Assembly (NCBI GenBank): GCA_017428285.1
Contig: JAFRRE010000189.1
Location: 1 to 36,543 of the forward strand
Source: Bacteroidales bacterium
Lineage (GTDB): Bacteria > Bacteroidota > Bacteroidia > Bacteroidales > F082
DNA: 36,543 nucleotides
Direction of reading: 5' to 3'
The position numbers and the translations under genes were made by a program. Shown piece after piece: positions 13,374 to 22,021 of this stretch. Each line of letters begins with the position of its first letter. Position 1 is the stretch's first letter. Below the pieces are notes generated by a model, which was not told where the DNA came from, searched no databases, and saw only the letters and a list, made by a program, of their open reading frames with translations.

Positions 13374-16300
13374 TTATTTCCCCCAATAATGGAAATCCTT
13401 CACCTCTTTCAGCAATTCCTTAACGGCTGCCTCCAGCTGCTCATCGACGCCCTCAGCCATCTTTTCAGGCGAGTTACGCACCTTAATGTCAGGCTCCAGT
13501 TGGGTGTTTTCCAACCAGTTACCTTGCTCAGTGCGGTAGCCAACGACGGGCAGACCAAAATACAAAGAAGGATCTTGCAAGGTTTCCCAAGTCACGCTCG
13601 ACATGGTGCCAGGCACGGGCATACCGACGAGGCTACCCATCTTCTTGTATTTGTAAACCCAAGGCGTGCCATGCGCATTGCTGTAGTTAGCCTCGCCGAT
13701 GAGCATAATCGAAGGCTTGTTGTAGCGTCGCGAAGGCATCACACAGGCCACGCTGTCGTTGATGACCTGCTCAAGGTATTTCTCGCCACTGAACAGTATC
13801 TCGATGTCCTCGTGAAGACGACCACCACCATTGAAACGCGTGTCGATGACGATACCGTCACAAAGATTGTACTTGCCAAGGATTTGTGAATACACATCGC
13901 GGTAGCTGGCATCGCCCATACTGCGGATATGGACATAGCCCAAACGCCCGTTGGACAGTTTCTTCACGGTCTCTTCATTGTGCTTCACCCAACGGTTGTA
14001 CAGCAGTTCATTCATTGTGCCGTGGCTGATAGGTTTCACGGTCTCGTCCCACGTCTTGCCGCCATCCGACACGGTCACCAAAACGGTCTTGCCACGCTTG
14101 TTGTTAAGCAAGGGATAGTAGTCCATGCCTTTCTTGATCTCTACACCGTCAATCTTTTCGATAATGGAGCCTGCTTTCACCTTGGAACTTTTCTTGTCGA
14201 AAGAACCACCTTCCACAACTTCGGCTATCTTCAGGCCGTCACCGTTGTAGTCGAGGTCGAAGAGAACACCAAATTCGGCCGTGGCATCGCCTTTGCTTCC
14301 AGGACGGTAACCCGAACCCGTATGCGAGACGTTCAACTCGCCCAAAAGCTCGCTCAACATCTCGGAGAAGTCGTAGTTGTTGTTGATATGCGCCAAGAAA
14401 GGCTGATAGGCTTCTTTCATCAGGGCCAAATCCACACCGTGGTGGTCCTTCATGAAGAAACGCTTCTCGATTTGCAGGAAGACGTGGTCGAACATATACT
14501 CACGCTCGGCGGCAAGGTCAAGTTCCATAGTAGCGTCAAATTTAATCGATGTCGATTTGCCGTTCTTGTCCACCTTTTGCAGGTTATTGCCAGAGAGCAG
14601 GTAGATATTGTCATCCCTTACGGCCAGATAGGCACCGCCCTGCCCCATTTTCTTCAAGATCTTCATCGACTTCTCGCGCACGTCAAGTTCCCAAAGGTCG
14701 TAGCCTTTCTCAAAAGAGGTCATAAAATAGAGCTTTTCGCCATCTTTCGACAAAGCCATACCGCTCAGGTTCGACGACATCGGGGTCAGACGGATAACGC
14801 GGTCTTGCAAGTGTTCCAAGTCCACTTCTATCTTCTTGGCTTCCTTGGGTTTCTCATCTTTCTTTCCATCTTTATCATCGTCTTTCTTGTCTTTCTTATC
14901 CTTTTTCTTGTCGCTCTTCTCCTCCTTTTTAGCCTCATCTTTCTTGTCATTCTTTTTGCCTTTTTCCGTCTCCTTCAGCAAGGCATATTCCTCCTTGTTA
15001 AGGCGGAACTTGTCGTAGGCATCCTGGTTCAAGAAAGCGATGAAAGCATCCCTTTGACTGCCCCACGAGGCATGGGATCGCATACCATATCTATCTGAGT
15101 TGTAAATAATCGCATTACCATCCAACACCCACTGCGGGTCATCATCAAAGTAGGCGCTCTCGGTGATGTTGTATATCTTCTTATCACCGCTGGCCGACAC
15201 GATACCGACATCGGAATATGGGTCGCGCATATGGGTAATCAAGGTCAAGGCAAACCATTTTCCATCGGGTGACCATTCATAACCCAGGCTGCCATAATGC
15301 TGAGTGCCATCCGTGATTTGACGCACTTCCTTGGAAGCTATATTGTAGACTTTCAAGATGTTGCGGTTTTCGACAAAAGCAATTTCCTTGCCATCGGGCG
15401 AATAGTCGGGATTGCTCCGCTCAATGCCGTCGTTCGGGAACAGAGGCTTCTCATCAATCAAGGTGGCATAAGCGAAGTTGAAGTCTTCTTTGCGAGCAAT
15501 GGTGGCTTGGTAAAGGTTCCAGTAGCCGTCGCGTTCCGAGGAATAGACCAATGTGCGGCCATCCTTCGAGAATGAAGGGCTACGCTCGGCTTGTGGCGTA
15601 TGGGTAATCTGCTTGGTGGTGGCGTATTCATCCACGCCTGTGACAAAGACCTCACCGCGTGAAACAAAGGCAATCAGTTTGCCATCGTTGCTCAGGGCGA
15701 AGTTGCCCGCGCCCTTAAAGTCCTGCTTTACCCTCTGTTCCGGCTCTTGGTCGTTCACGATTTCGACATTCACCTTTTGAGGCTCGCTTCCAATGCGTTG
15801 CGTGTAGATTTCGCCCATATACCCGTAGCACAGCAAGCCATCATTGGCCACACTCAAGAAACGGACAGGATGCGTCGTGAAGTTGGTCACAGCCTCCACC
15901 TGCTCGAGATTGTTGGCGGGTGCCTTATAAACATTGAAGCTGCCGTTGTTGCGTTCGCTGAGGAATACGACATCCTTATAGCCAGGCAAATAGCGCGGAT
16001 CGCGGTCCTCGCCGACATTAGTTGTAAGTATGGTATGCGTCTTTTTTTTGGCATTATAGTACACCACATCGCGGGCAACGGATGAGGTGTGGTGCTTGCG
16101 CCACACATTCTCGCTGCCCTTGCGGTCATAGTAGAGGAACGACTTGCCGTCCTTGTCGAACGACATGCTGCTCACTGGAACGGCAACCACTTGCTCTGGG
16201 CGACCGCCTTCGATGCTCACCTTATATAATTCAGTAATCCAACCCGCAGCAAACTGCACATTCTCGGCGGATTTTTGGATTTGTGCGGTGAAATAAATCT

Positions 16301-16652
16301 CCTTGCCATCAGGTGAGAAAGCCAACGGAATCTCAGTGGCCGAATTCGTGGTAATGCGTTTGGCCACGCCGCCTTCTGCCGATACCAAATAAAGGTCAAA
16401 GTTGCCATTGCGGTCGGTGGCGAAAGCGATTTGCTTACCATCGGGCGACCAAACCGGGTCAGTATCGAAAGCGGCATTTGTCGTGATTTGTAAAGCTTTA
16501 CCGCCAGTGGCATTCACCACATACACATCACCTTTGTAGCAAAAGGCAATCTTGTCGCCTTGAGGCGAAATCACATTGTGGCGCAGCCACAGCGGCTGGG
16601 CAGAGAGGCTCAAGCCTACCGCCAATAGAATGATTAGGAATAGTTTTTTCAT
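13374..16652 (-). CDS. Tricorn-like S41 family protease with beta-propeller
   Basis: A 1092-residue exported protease with signal peptide at 1-18 (ending SLSA-QP). Residues about 25-560 are repeated PD40/WD40-like blades (patterns such as ISPQGDKIAF, WSPDGKQIAF, FSPDGKEIYF, YSPDGKEIAF) forming one or two propellers. Residues about 560-607 are an almost pure Lys/Asp/Glu tract. A PDZ domain (about 790-880: VVEGGSFDKKSSKVKAGSII) precedes the S41 catalytic domain. His738 (DHHGVD) and Ser991 (GEANYSNAHG) fit the tricorn catalytic pair, and WLENTQLEPD near the end fits the conserved Glu. It likely degrades peptides in the periplasm. It lies 24 bases after the FAH gene stop and is probably the last gene of an exonuclease-FAH-protease unit. 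Confidence 0.92.
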   Translation of the reverse strand: MKKLFLIILLAVGLSLSAQPLWLRHNVISPQGDKIAFCYKGDVYVVNATGGKALQITTNAAFDTDPVWSPDGKQIAFATDRNGNFDLYLVSAEGGVAKRITTNSATEIPLAFSPDGKEIYFTAQIQKSAENVQFAAGWITELYKVSIEGGRPEQVVAVPVSSMSFDKDGKSFLYYDRKGSENVWRKHHTSSVARDVVYYNAKKKTHTILTTNVGEDRDPRYLPGYKDVVFLSERNNGSFNVYKAPANNLEQVEAVTNFTTHPVRFLSVANDGLLCYGYMGEIYTQRIGSEPQKVNVEIVNDQEPEQRVKQDFKGAGNFALSNDGKLIAFVSRGEVFVTGVDEYATTKQITHTPQAERSPSFSKDGRTLVYSSERDGYWNLYQATIARKEDFNFAYATLIDEKPLFPNDGIERSNPDYSPDGKEIAFVENRNILKVYNIASKEVRQITDGTQHYGSLGYEWSPDGKWFALTLITHMRDPYSDVGIVSASGDKKIYNITESAYFDDDPQWVLDGNAIIYNSDRYGMRSHASWGSQRDAFIAFLNQDAYDKFRLNKEEYALLKETEKGKKNDKKDEAKKEEKSDKKKDKKDKKDDDKDGKKDEKPKEAKKIEVDLEHLQDRVIRLTPMSSNLSGMALSKDGEKLYFMTSFEKGYDLWELDVREKSMKILKKMGQGGAYLAVRDDNIYLLSGNNLQKVDKNGKSTSIKFDATMELDLAAEREYMFDHVFLQIEKRFFMKDHHGVDLALMKEAYQPFLAHINNNYDFSEMLSELLGELNVSHTGSGYRPGSKGDATAEFGVLFDLDYNGDGLKIAEVVEGGSFDKKSSKVKAGSIIEKIDGVEIKKGMDYYPLLNNKRGKTVLVTVSDGGKTWDETVKPISHGTMNELLYNRWVKHNEETVKKLSNGRLGYVHIRSMGDASYRDVYSQILGKYNLCDGIVIDTRFNGGGRLHEDIEILFSGEKYLEQVINDSVACVMPSRRYNKPSIMLIGEANYSNAHGTPWVYKYKKMGSLVGMPVPGTMSSVTWETLQDPSLYFGLPVVGYRTEQGNWLENTQLEPDIKVRNSPEKMAEGVDEQLEAAVKELLKEVKDFHYWGK

Positions 16653-16676
16653 AAAGTTTATTTTATTGATTATTAT

Positions 16677-17288
16677 TTATTTAACTTTAAATCCAAAAAC
16701 AAATTCGTTTTCCAAAAACAGCTCCAACTTGTCCCCGACATGCACTTCGCCCACACCCTGTGGTGTGCCCGTGAAAATAATATCGCCCTCTTTCAGTGTT
16801 ACGAAACGCGAAACATGGGCAATGATTTTGTCAAAACTGAAAATCATGTCGCGACTGTGCCCTTGCTGCACCCATTCTCCATTGAGTTTCATGCCGAAGT
16901 TAATATCATTAGGACAATCCAATTCTCTGATTTTCTTAAATTTTCCTATCGGAGCCGAATAATCGAACGCTTTGGCGATTTCCCATGGATGACCTTTGGC
17001 CTTGCATTGGCTTTGCAGGTCGCGGGCAGTGAAATCGATACCTACAGTGATGGCGTCATAATACTCAGAAGCCTTTTTCTCATCAATCGCCTTTCCCGAT
17101 TTGCAGATGCGCAACACCAGCTCCGTTTCATAATGAATTTCCTTGCTGAAATCAGGATAAGGGAAAGACTCACCAGGAGCCAACAAAGCCGTTTCGGGCT
17201 TCATGAAAAACATGGGCTCTGTCGGCAGCGCATTGTCCAACTCCTTGACATGTGCCAAATAATTGCGTCCTATACAGATGATTTTCAC
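16677..17288 (-). CDS. Fumarylacetoacetate hydrolase family protein
   Basis: A 203-residue FAH-family enzyme with a GTG start (CAC on the plus strand at 17286-17288), chosen because KIICIGRNYLAHVKEL is the standard N-terminus. Metal ligands are visible as H52-Y-E54-T-E56 and Asp85 in GIDFTARD, and the TGTPQGVG loop is near the C-terminus. Family members are metal-dependent C-C hydrolases or decarboxylases, such as acylpyruvate hydrolase or oxaloacetate decarboxylase. The compact single-domain length fits the acylpyruvase/FAHD1 group. The gene starts 4 nt after the exonuclease stop, so the two are likely one transcript. Exact substrate cannot be read from sequence. Confidence 0.93.
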   Translation of the reverse strand: MKIICIGRNYLAHVKELDNALPTEPMFFMKPETALLAPGESFPYPDFSKEIHYETELVLRICKSGKAIDEKKASEYYDAITVGIDFTARDLQSQCKAKGHPWEIAKAFDYSAPIGKFKKIRELDCPNDINFGMKLNGEWVQQGHSRDMIFSFDKIIAHVSRFVTLKEGDIIFTGTPQGVGEVHVGDKLELFLENEFVFGFKVK

Positions 17289-17292
17289 CGCC

Positions 17293-18111
17293 TTAATGTT
17301 TAATCGTTTTTCCGCCCATGCGCAACTTGATGGCTGTCACCACCTTCTTTGTATAGCGCGGAAAGTCGTTTTTCATGATCCAGTCGTAATAAGGCGGCTC
17401 CATACGGAACACATCTTCCACCCTCTTGCCTTTGTGCTTGCCGAACATAAAGACTTCCTTGCCTTCCTCATCAAAGATGATTTGTCCCGAAAGGTCGGCG
17501 TTCTTATGATGTGCCGAAAACTCGGAAAGCTGCTTCATGTCGTTGGTCGGGCCCTGCGACTTGTTTCCTTTACCATCCTCGAAATCGACGCCTTGATATT
17601 TATCAAGCATGGCGCGGAGCACATCGTATGTGGCCTTGGTATCAGCCATAGCACCATGCGCACCTTCCAACTCGGCATGACAGAAATAGCGGTAGGCGCT
17701 CTTCAACGTTCGAGGTTCCATTTTCATGTAGATGTTCATCACATCGATGAAACCGCGGTCTTTAAGGTCGAAGTCATAATCCACACGGAGAAACTCCTCC
17801 ACCAGCATCGGCAAGTCGAACTTCAGGATATTGTAGCCCGCCAAATCAGCATTGCCGATGAACAACGCGATTTCCTTGGCCTTTTCGCGAAAGGTGGGCT
17901 TGTCGGCCACCATCTCATTGGTATAGCCGTGCACCGAAGTGGATTCCTCAGAAATCGGCATCTCGGGATTGAGCAGCCACACGCGCTGTTCTTCCTCTCC
18001 GTTCACGTTGATTTTCAGCACACTCATCTCCACGATACGGTCGTGCGAGGTATTCAAACCCGTCGTTTCCAGGTCAAAAAAAGCGATGGGCCGTTTCAGA
18101 TTCAGTTCCAT
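17293..18111 (-). CDS. DEDDh 3'-5' exonuclease (DnaQ/ExoX-like) with C-terminal DUF3820-type domain
   Basis: A 272-residue protein. The exonuclease domain (about 8-172) shows all five DEDDh residues: D13 and E15 in FFDLETTG, D99 in GYNILKFD, H152 in GAHGAMADT and D157. The C-terminal segment (about 222-265, FMFGKHKGKRVEDVF then YYDWIMKNDF) matches the DUF3820 module often fused to such exonucleases. It probably trims 3' ends of DNA in repair or proofreading; as a stand-alone protein it is not necessarily the replicative epsilon subunit. ATG at 18109-18111, with a -7 element 43 bases upstream. First gene of the leftward unit that includes the FAH and S41 genes. Confidence 0.93.
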   Translation of the reverse strand: MELNLKRPIAFFDLETTGLNTSHDRIVEMSVLKINVNGEEEQRVWLLNPEMPISEESTSVHGYTNEMVADKPTFREKAKEIALFIGNADLAGYNILKFDLPMLVEEFLRVDYDFDLKDRGFIDVMNIYMKMEPRTLKSAYRYFCHAELEGAHGAMADTKATYDVLRAMLDKYQGVDFEDGKGNKSQGPTNDMKQLSEFSAHHKNADLSGQIIFDEEGKEVFMFGKHKGKRVEDVFRMEPPYYDWIMKNDFPRYTKKVVTAIKLRMGGKTIKH

Positions 18112-18154
18112 AGTTATTGAGTCTAACGAAATAAAGGGTTACATATTTTGAGTG

Positions 18155-18162
18155 CAAAAATA
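18155..18162 (-). promoter_or_regulatory. Putative -7 element for exonuclease-FAH-S41 unit
   Basis: The minus strand reads TATTTTTG (TANNTTTG), implying a leader of about 35-40 nt. It is divergent from the element at 18196, so the two promoters overlap in one short gap. No clear -33. Confidence 0.5.
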
Positions 18163-18195
18163 ACACATAAAACGCTCCGATATTCATTTTTTTCC

Positions 18196-18203
18196 TACTT
18201 TTG
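18196..18203 (+). promoter_or_regulatory. Putative -7 element for the DUF3276 gene
   Basis: TACTTTTG (TANNTTTG) lies 54 bases before the ATG at 18258. It overlaps the TTG at 18201 that would begin the longest open frame, which argues against that TTG as start. Confidence 0.55.
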
Positions 18204-18257
18204 CCCCACTTTTCAGACAAAAAAGAACTATTAGAAAGTATCAAATTATTGAAAGAC

Positions 18258-18635
18258 ATGATGGAAGAAAATGAAATGAAAGAAAGAGAAGAGCTGTTCT
18301 CAAAGGCAGTGAAAGCAGGAAAGAGAACCTACTTTTTCGATGTGAAGTCAACGAAGAACGACGAGAAGTACATCACCATAACCGAAAGCAAGCGCCGTTT
18401 CGATGAAGGTCTGCAACGCTTCTTCTATGAGAAGCACAAGATTTTCCTCTACAAGGAAGATTTTGAGAAAGTTTCCAAAGGCCTCAACGATGCCATCAAA
18501 TACATCGAGACGGGTGAATATCCTGCCGACTACTACGACCAGCCCGAGCCGCGCCACTTCGAACACTCGGAAGGCGAAAGCCACACCGAGATCGACAGCG
18601 CCATCGACAAATGGTTCGACAGCTTGGATAAATAA
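18258..18635 (+). CDS. DUF3276 (PUR-family) nucleic-acid-binding protein
   Basis: A 125-residue protein matching DUF3276, a Bacteroidetes family of the PUR domain type. Members and relatives such as Borrelia BpuR bind single-stranded nucleic acid. Readable motifs are FSKAVKAGKRTYFFDVK, ITITESKRR and the FYEKHKIFLYKEDFEKV strand-helix. The C-terminal about 40 residues are acidic and polar, likely a flexible tail. I start at the ATG 18258 (a second ATG follows at 18261) rather than the TTG at 18201, because that TTG sits in the promoter and the extra N-terminus has no family counterpart. A strong intrinsic terminator follows. Confidence 0.88.
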   Translation: MMEENEMKEREELFSKAVKAGKRTYFFDVKSTKNDEKYITITESKRRFDEGLQRFFYEKHKIFLYKEDFEKVSKGLNDAIKYIETGEYPADYYDQPEPRHFEHSEGESHTEIDSAIDKWFDSLDK

Positions 18636-18659
18636 GCTTTAAACGTCAAAAAACACGGA

Positions 18660-18684
18660 GGCCGCGAGTTTCGCGGCCTTTTTT
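18660..18684 (+). terminator. Intrinsic terminator after DUF3276 gene
   Basis: A GC-rich hairpin, GGCCGCG paired with CGCGGCC around a 5-base loop (18660-18678), is followed at once by TTTTTT. It lies 25 bases after the stop. Confidence 0.9.
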
Positions 18685-18710
18685 GTTGCACAATCTTGAC
18701 CGGACAAAAA

Positions 18711-18740
18711 CTTATCAACAAAACGATAAGCTGTTGATAA
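18711..18740. promoter_or_regulatory. Alternating TTATC/GATAA inverted repeats upstream of parA
   Basis: TTATCAACA (18712-18720) and its exact complement TGTTGATAA (18732-18740) flank 11 bases that contain a third, opposed unit GATAAG (18725-18730). The nonamers resemble DnaA boxes (TTATCCACA) with one change. They lie 40 bases before the parA -7 element, so an operator or DnaA/ParA-related site is possible. Function is inferred only from symmetry and position. Confidence 0.5.
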
Positions 18741-18779
18741 CTTTCGTTTCTACGCGGCAATAATTCCCTCCAAAACCCG

Positions 18780-18787
18780 TAATTTTG
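18780..18787 (+). promoter_or_regulatory. Putative -7 element for parA-parB operon
   Basis: TAATTTTG (TANNTTTG) lies 22 bases before the parA ATG at 18810. The -33 is not evident. Confidence 0.55.
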
Positions 18788-18809
18788 TAGCGTAAATCTT
18801 TTGAAGGAA

Positions 18810-19592
18810 ATGTGTAAGACTATAGCGATTGCAAACCAAAAAGGCGGCGTGGGCAAAACCACTTCCGCCATCAACCTCGCGGCCAGTTTGGCCGTCCTAG
18901 AATATAAGACGCTCCTCATCGATGCCGACCCCCAAGCCAATGCTACATCAGGTGTGGGCATCGACCCAAGAACCGTGGAAACAAGCATCTACGAATGCAT
19001 CATCGACCAAGTGGACCCGAAGACTGTCATTGCGGAAACGGAGACACCCAACCTCTTCGTGCTCCCCGCTCACATCGACCTCGTGGGGGCCGAGATTGAG
19101 ATGATCAACCTGCCGGAGCGCGAACTGATGATGAAAAAACTGTTGGCTCCTATCAAAGATGAATACGACTTCATCATCATCGACTGCTCACCGTCGTTAG
19201 GTTTAGTCACCGTCAACTCACTCACGGCTGCCGACTCGGTCATCATCCCCGTTCAATGCGAATATTTCGCCCTAGAAGGCCTTGGCAAACTACTGAATAC
19301 CATCAAGATAGTCCAAACCCGCCTCAATCCCGACTTGGAAATCGAAGGCATATTGCTCACTATGTTCGACACCCGCTTGCGCCTATCGAAACAAGTGGTT
19401 GAAGAAGTCAAAATGCATTTCCAAGACATGGTGTTCAACACCATCATCAACCGCAACACACGTTTGAGCGAGGCCCCGAGTTTTGGCAAGACCATCGTCA
19501 TGTACGATGCCGGCAGTACGGGAGCCATCAACTATCTCAACCTAGCGCGCGAAATCCTTGAAAAGAACAACTTATCCACCAAAAACGCCTAA
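18810..19592 (+). CDS. parA: ParA/Soj chromosome-partitioning ATPase
   Basis: A 260-residue deviant-Walker ATPase. The N-terminus [20 protein letters not shown] gives the signature lysine K11 and Walker A (11-18). Walker A' and B regions follow as [14 protein letters not shown] and [18 protein letters not shown]. The chromosomal Soj-like C-terminus ([20 protein letters not shown]) is intact and there is no N-terminal DNA-binding extension of the plasmid type. I use ATG 18810; the in-frame TTG at 18801 adds only three residues. With ParB it segregates replicated origins by a nucleoid-bound gradient. parB begins 5 nt after the stop, so they form an operon. No parS site was noticed on reading the window. 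Confidence 0.97.
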   Translation: MCKTIAIANQKGGVGKTTSAINLAASLAVLEYKTLLIDADPQANATSGVGIDPRTVETSIYECIIDQVDPKTVIAETETPNLFVLPAHIDLVGAEIEMINLPERELMMKKLLAPIKDEYDFIIIDCSPSLGLVTVNSLTAADSVIIPVQCEYFALEGLGKLLNTIKIVQTRLNPDLEIEGILLTMFDTRLRLSKQVVEEVKMHFQDMVFNTIINRNTRLSEAPSFGKTIVMYDAGSTGAINYLNLAREILEKNNLSTKNA

Positions 19593-19597
19593 ACATC

Positions 19598-20488
19598 ATG
19601 CCTGACAAGAATAGAAAAGCCTTGGGGCGCGGCCTCGACAACATATTAGGCAGCCCTGAAACCGACATCACCAGCAAGGACATCAGCGGCGACTTCGTGG
19701 CTGGTGCCGTTGCCGAAGTCGACATCGACCTCATTGAGACCAACCCCTTCCAGCCCAGAACGGAGTTTGATGAGACCGCCTTGAGAGAGTTGGCACAATC
19801 CATCAAGGAACAAGGTGTGATTCAGCCTGTTACGGTTCGAAAACTCGGCTACAACAAATACCAGCTCATCTCGGGTGAGCGCCGTCTTCGCGCATCCAAG
19901 ATGGCAGGACTCACCAAGATTCCAGTATTTATCCGCGTGGCCAACGATGAACAAATGCTGGAATTGGCCCTCATCGAAAACATCCACCGCGAAAACCTCA
20001 ACGCCATTGAGGTGGCCATCTCCTACCAACGCCTTATCGACGAGTGCAATATGACGCAAGAGGAAGTGAGCGAGAAAGTGGGCAAAAGCCGTAGCGCCGT
20101 AGCCAACTTTTTGAGACTGTTGAAGTTGCCAGCAGAGGTGCAAATCGCCATCCGCGACGGGCACATCACCATGGGTCATGCCCGCGCCCTCATCAACATC
20201 AACGACAAGGAAGAGCAACTGAAACTGCTCCAACAAATCATCATGGATGAGATGAACGTGCGCCAGACTGAAGAATTGGCTGAGAAAGCCAAAAACCCAG
20301 AGGCCAAGGAACGCAAGCAGACCAACTTCATCCCCGAGCACTTCAAGAGCAGCATCAAGAAACTGTCGCAAACGCTCAACACCAAGGTGAAGGTGAAACG
20401 CGACATCAAAGGTCACGGAAGCGTTGTCATCGACTTCAAGGACGAAGCCGAGTTTGACCGTATCATGGAGCTGTTCGGCAACAAATAA
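19598..20488 (+). CDS. parB: ParB/Spo0J chromosome-partitioning CTPase
   Basis: A 296-residue ParB. The start [15 protein letters not shown] is typical. The CTP-binding/ParB-N domain (about 45-135) has [23 protein letters not shown], the signature [14 protein letters not shown] and [15 protein letters not shown]. The helix-turn-helix that reads parS follows (about 145-200, [26 protein letters not shown]). The C-terminal dimerisation domain ends near 290. It loads as a clamp around parS and recruits SMC and ParA. Encoded directly after parA. Downstream, DUF5683 starts 7 nt after the stop and is probably in the same transcript. Confidence 0.97.
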   Translation: MPDKNRKALGRGLDNILGSPETDITSKDISGDFVAGAVAEVDIDLIETNPFQPRTEFDETALRELAQSIKEQGVIQPVTVRKLGYNKYQLISGERRLRASKMAGLTKIPVFIRVANDEQMLELALIENIHRENLNAIEVAISYQRLIDECNMTQEEVSEKVGKSRSAVANFLRLLKLPAEVQIAIRDGHITMGHARALININDKEEQLKLLQQIIMDEMNVRQTEELAEKAKNPEAKERKQTNFIPEHFKSSIKKLSQTLNTKVKVKRDIKGHGSVVIDFKDEAEFDRIMELFGNK

Positions 20489-20495
20489 TCCGACC

Positions 20496-21140
20496 ATGCC
20501 CCGCCGTTTCCTCATTCTAATCGGCTTGGCAGTACTGCTTGGCTTCGCGAAAGCCGAAGCGCAGAATGTCGTATTCGATACGGTGGGCAATGCCATCATT
20601 ACCGCCGACACTATCGTGAAACAACAGAAATCGGCCAAAACCACCAAAGCGAAAAAGCCGCACAGCCCAAAGAAAGCCACCATTATGTCGGCCTGCCTGC
20701 CCGGATTGGGGCAAATCTACAACGGTAAATGGTGGAAAGTGCCTATTGTTTACGCCGGATTGGGCGGCATCGGCTATCTCGCCTACAGCAACTACTACGA
20801 GTACCAATCATACCTCCATGCCTACGAATTCAAGACCGGTGACCTACCCGAAGGCGCTACGCTCAACGAGCACGAGATGGAATTGGCCAACAAATACGCC
20901 GACAACCAGTTGCAGACCTACAAGGAATCCTACCGCCGCAACTTCGAGCTATACGGCATCCTGACCGTAGCCTGGTATGGATTAAACATCCTTGACGCCT
21001 GCGTCGACGGCCACCTCTACAACTACGACATCAGCGATGACCTCAGCCTCAGTGTGGATCCATACCTTCGGCCCACTGAGCAGCCAATCCTGATGCCGCA
21101 ATATGCCCAAGTCGGGCTTTCGTTTCAATTGAATTTTTAA
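20496..21140 (+). CDS. DUF5683 membrane protein
   Basis: A 214-residue protein with an N-terminal signal or anchor helix (residues 1-22, ending AEAQ), a Lys-rich linker (about 42-62), and the DUF5683 signature SACLPGLGQIYNGKWWKVPI followed by a hydrophobic segment and another near 150. The C-terminus ends in LSFQLNF, an aromatic end. The ATG 20496 gives a sensible signal sequence; the longer frame from 20424 overlaps parB and is discarded. The parA-parB-DUF5683 order is common in Bacteroidales, suggesting a conserved but unnamed envelope role. Two GC-rich hairpins follow. Confidence 0.85.
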   Translation: MPRRFLILIGLAVLLGFAKAEAQNVVFDTVGNAIITADTIVKQQKSAKTTKAKKPHSPKKATIMSACLPGLGQIYNGKWWKVPIVYAGLGGIGYLAYSNYYEYQSYLHAYEFKTGDLPEGATLNEHEMELANKYADNQLQTYKESYRRNFELYGILTVAWYGLNILDACVDGHLYNYDISDDLSLSVDPYLRPTEQPILMPQYAQVGLSFQLNF

Positions 21141-21187
21141 ATCACAAAACCCACAAAACATGCAAAACGACATTAAGAAAAGTCGTT

Positions 21188-21237
21188 GCGGCACCCAACC
21201 GGGTTGCCGCCGAAAAGCGGGCCAGTTGGCCGCTTTT
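21188..21237 (+). terminator. Two tandem GC-rich hairpins, probable terminator of the parAB unit
   Basis: Hairpin 1 (21188-21210) pairs GCGGCA with TGCCGC plus an inner CCC/GGG. Hairpin 2 (21213-21237) pairs AAAAGCG with CGCTTTT plus an inner GCC/GGC. Hairpin 2 ends in only four T's, so termination strength is uncertain. A 30-codon open frame, 21160-21252, crosses both hairpins and is probably not a gene. Confidence 0.55.
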
Positions 21238-21292
21238 CATGCCAGAAAATAAGTTTTAAGGGGTTTGTAAGTTTTGTGAAAAATACATTATC

Positions 21293-22003
21293 ATGAAAAT
21301 CGCAATAATCGGATACGGAAAGATGGGACACGAGGTGGAGAAAGCCGCCCTCGCCCGCCAGCATGAAATTGTCGTCACCATTGACAACCCTCAGGAATGG
21401 GAAGAACGCATCGAAAAACTGAAACAGGCCGATGTCGCCATCGACTTCAGCCAACCCGACCAAGTGGTCGGCAATATCAACCGTTGCTTTGACTTTCATA
21501 TTCCTATTGTGGTGGGTACCACGGCCTGGCAGGACCATTTCGAAGAAATCAAGGTAAGGTGCTTGGCCGAGAAGCAAAGCCTTTTCACTGCGCCCAATTT
21601 CAGCATCGGCATGAACATCATGTTTTTGCTCAACAAACAGCTGGCGAAGTATGCGGAAAAGTACGGTTACCAGCTCTCGATGGCGGAGACCCACCACATC
21701 CATAAACTCGACAAGCCCAGTGGCACCGCCGTGAAGTTGGCCAACGACATCCTTTCCGTCAACCACGACTACGACCATTGGAGCATCGAAGAGCCCGCTG
21801 AGCACACCTTATATATTAAAGTGACCCGCGAAGGCGAGGTGAACGGTATCCACAGCGTCATGGCCGAGTCTCCTGCCGACAAAATCACGCTCACCCATGA
21901 GGCATATAATCGGCAAGGCTTTGCCTTGGGAGCCATCGCCGCCGCTGAGTTCCTTGTTGAGAAGACGGGTGTGTTTGGAATGGAGGATTTGTTTGGAGTG
22001 TGA
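21293..22003 (+). CDS. dapB: 4-hydroxy-tetrahydrodipicolinate reductase
   Basis: A 236-residue reductase of the diaminopimelate/lysine pathway, converting hydroxy-tetrahydrodipicolinate to tetrahydrodipicolinate with NAD(P)H. The N-terminal Rossmann motif is IIGYGKMGHEVE. VAIDFSQPD and IVVGTTAW line the cofactor site. The signature ETHHIHKLDKPSGTAVKLAN (132-151) carries the catalytic histidine pair and lysine. Length fits the short Bacteroidetes form. In related genomes lepB usually follows directly; here the DUF4160/DUF2442 pair intervenes. Confidence 0.97.
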   Translation: MKIAIIGYGKMGHEVEKAALARQHEIVVTIDNPQEWEERIEKLKQADVAIDFSQPDQVVGNINRCFDFHIPIVVGTTAWQDHFEEIKVRCLAEKQSLFTAPNFSIGMNIMFLLNKQLAKYAEKYGYQLSMAETHHIHKLDKPSGTAVKLANDILSVNHDYDHWSIEEPAEHTLYIKVTREGEVNGIHSVMAESPADKITLTHEAYNRQGFALGAIAAAEFLVEKTGVFGMEDLFGV

Positions 22004-22021
22004 AATAAAAAGCTCATGTTC

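Noticed and set aside
13929..15098. 389-codon open frame antisense to the S41 protease
   Set aside because: It mirrors the protease coding strand; the Leu/Phe-rich part is the complement of the Lys/Asp/Glu tract.
18201..18257. TTG start extending the DUF3276 protein by 19 residues
   Set aside because: The TTG is part of a TACTTTTG promoter element and the extension has no family counterpart.
18700..20500. parS site (TGTTNCACGTGNAACA-like) near parAB
   Set aside because: No CACGTG-centred palindrome was noticed while reading; a systematic search was not possible.
21160..21252. 30-codon small gene between DUF5683 and dapB
   Set aside because: Not called as a gene: it coincides with two strong hairpins and has no recognisable homologue; kept only as a finding.
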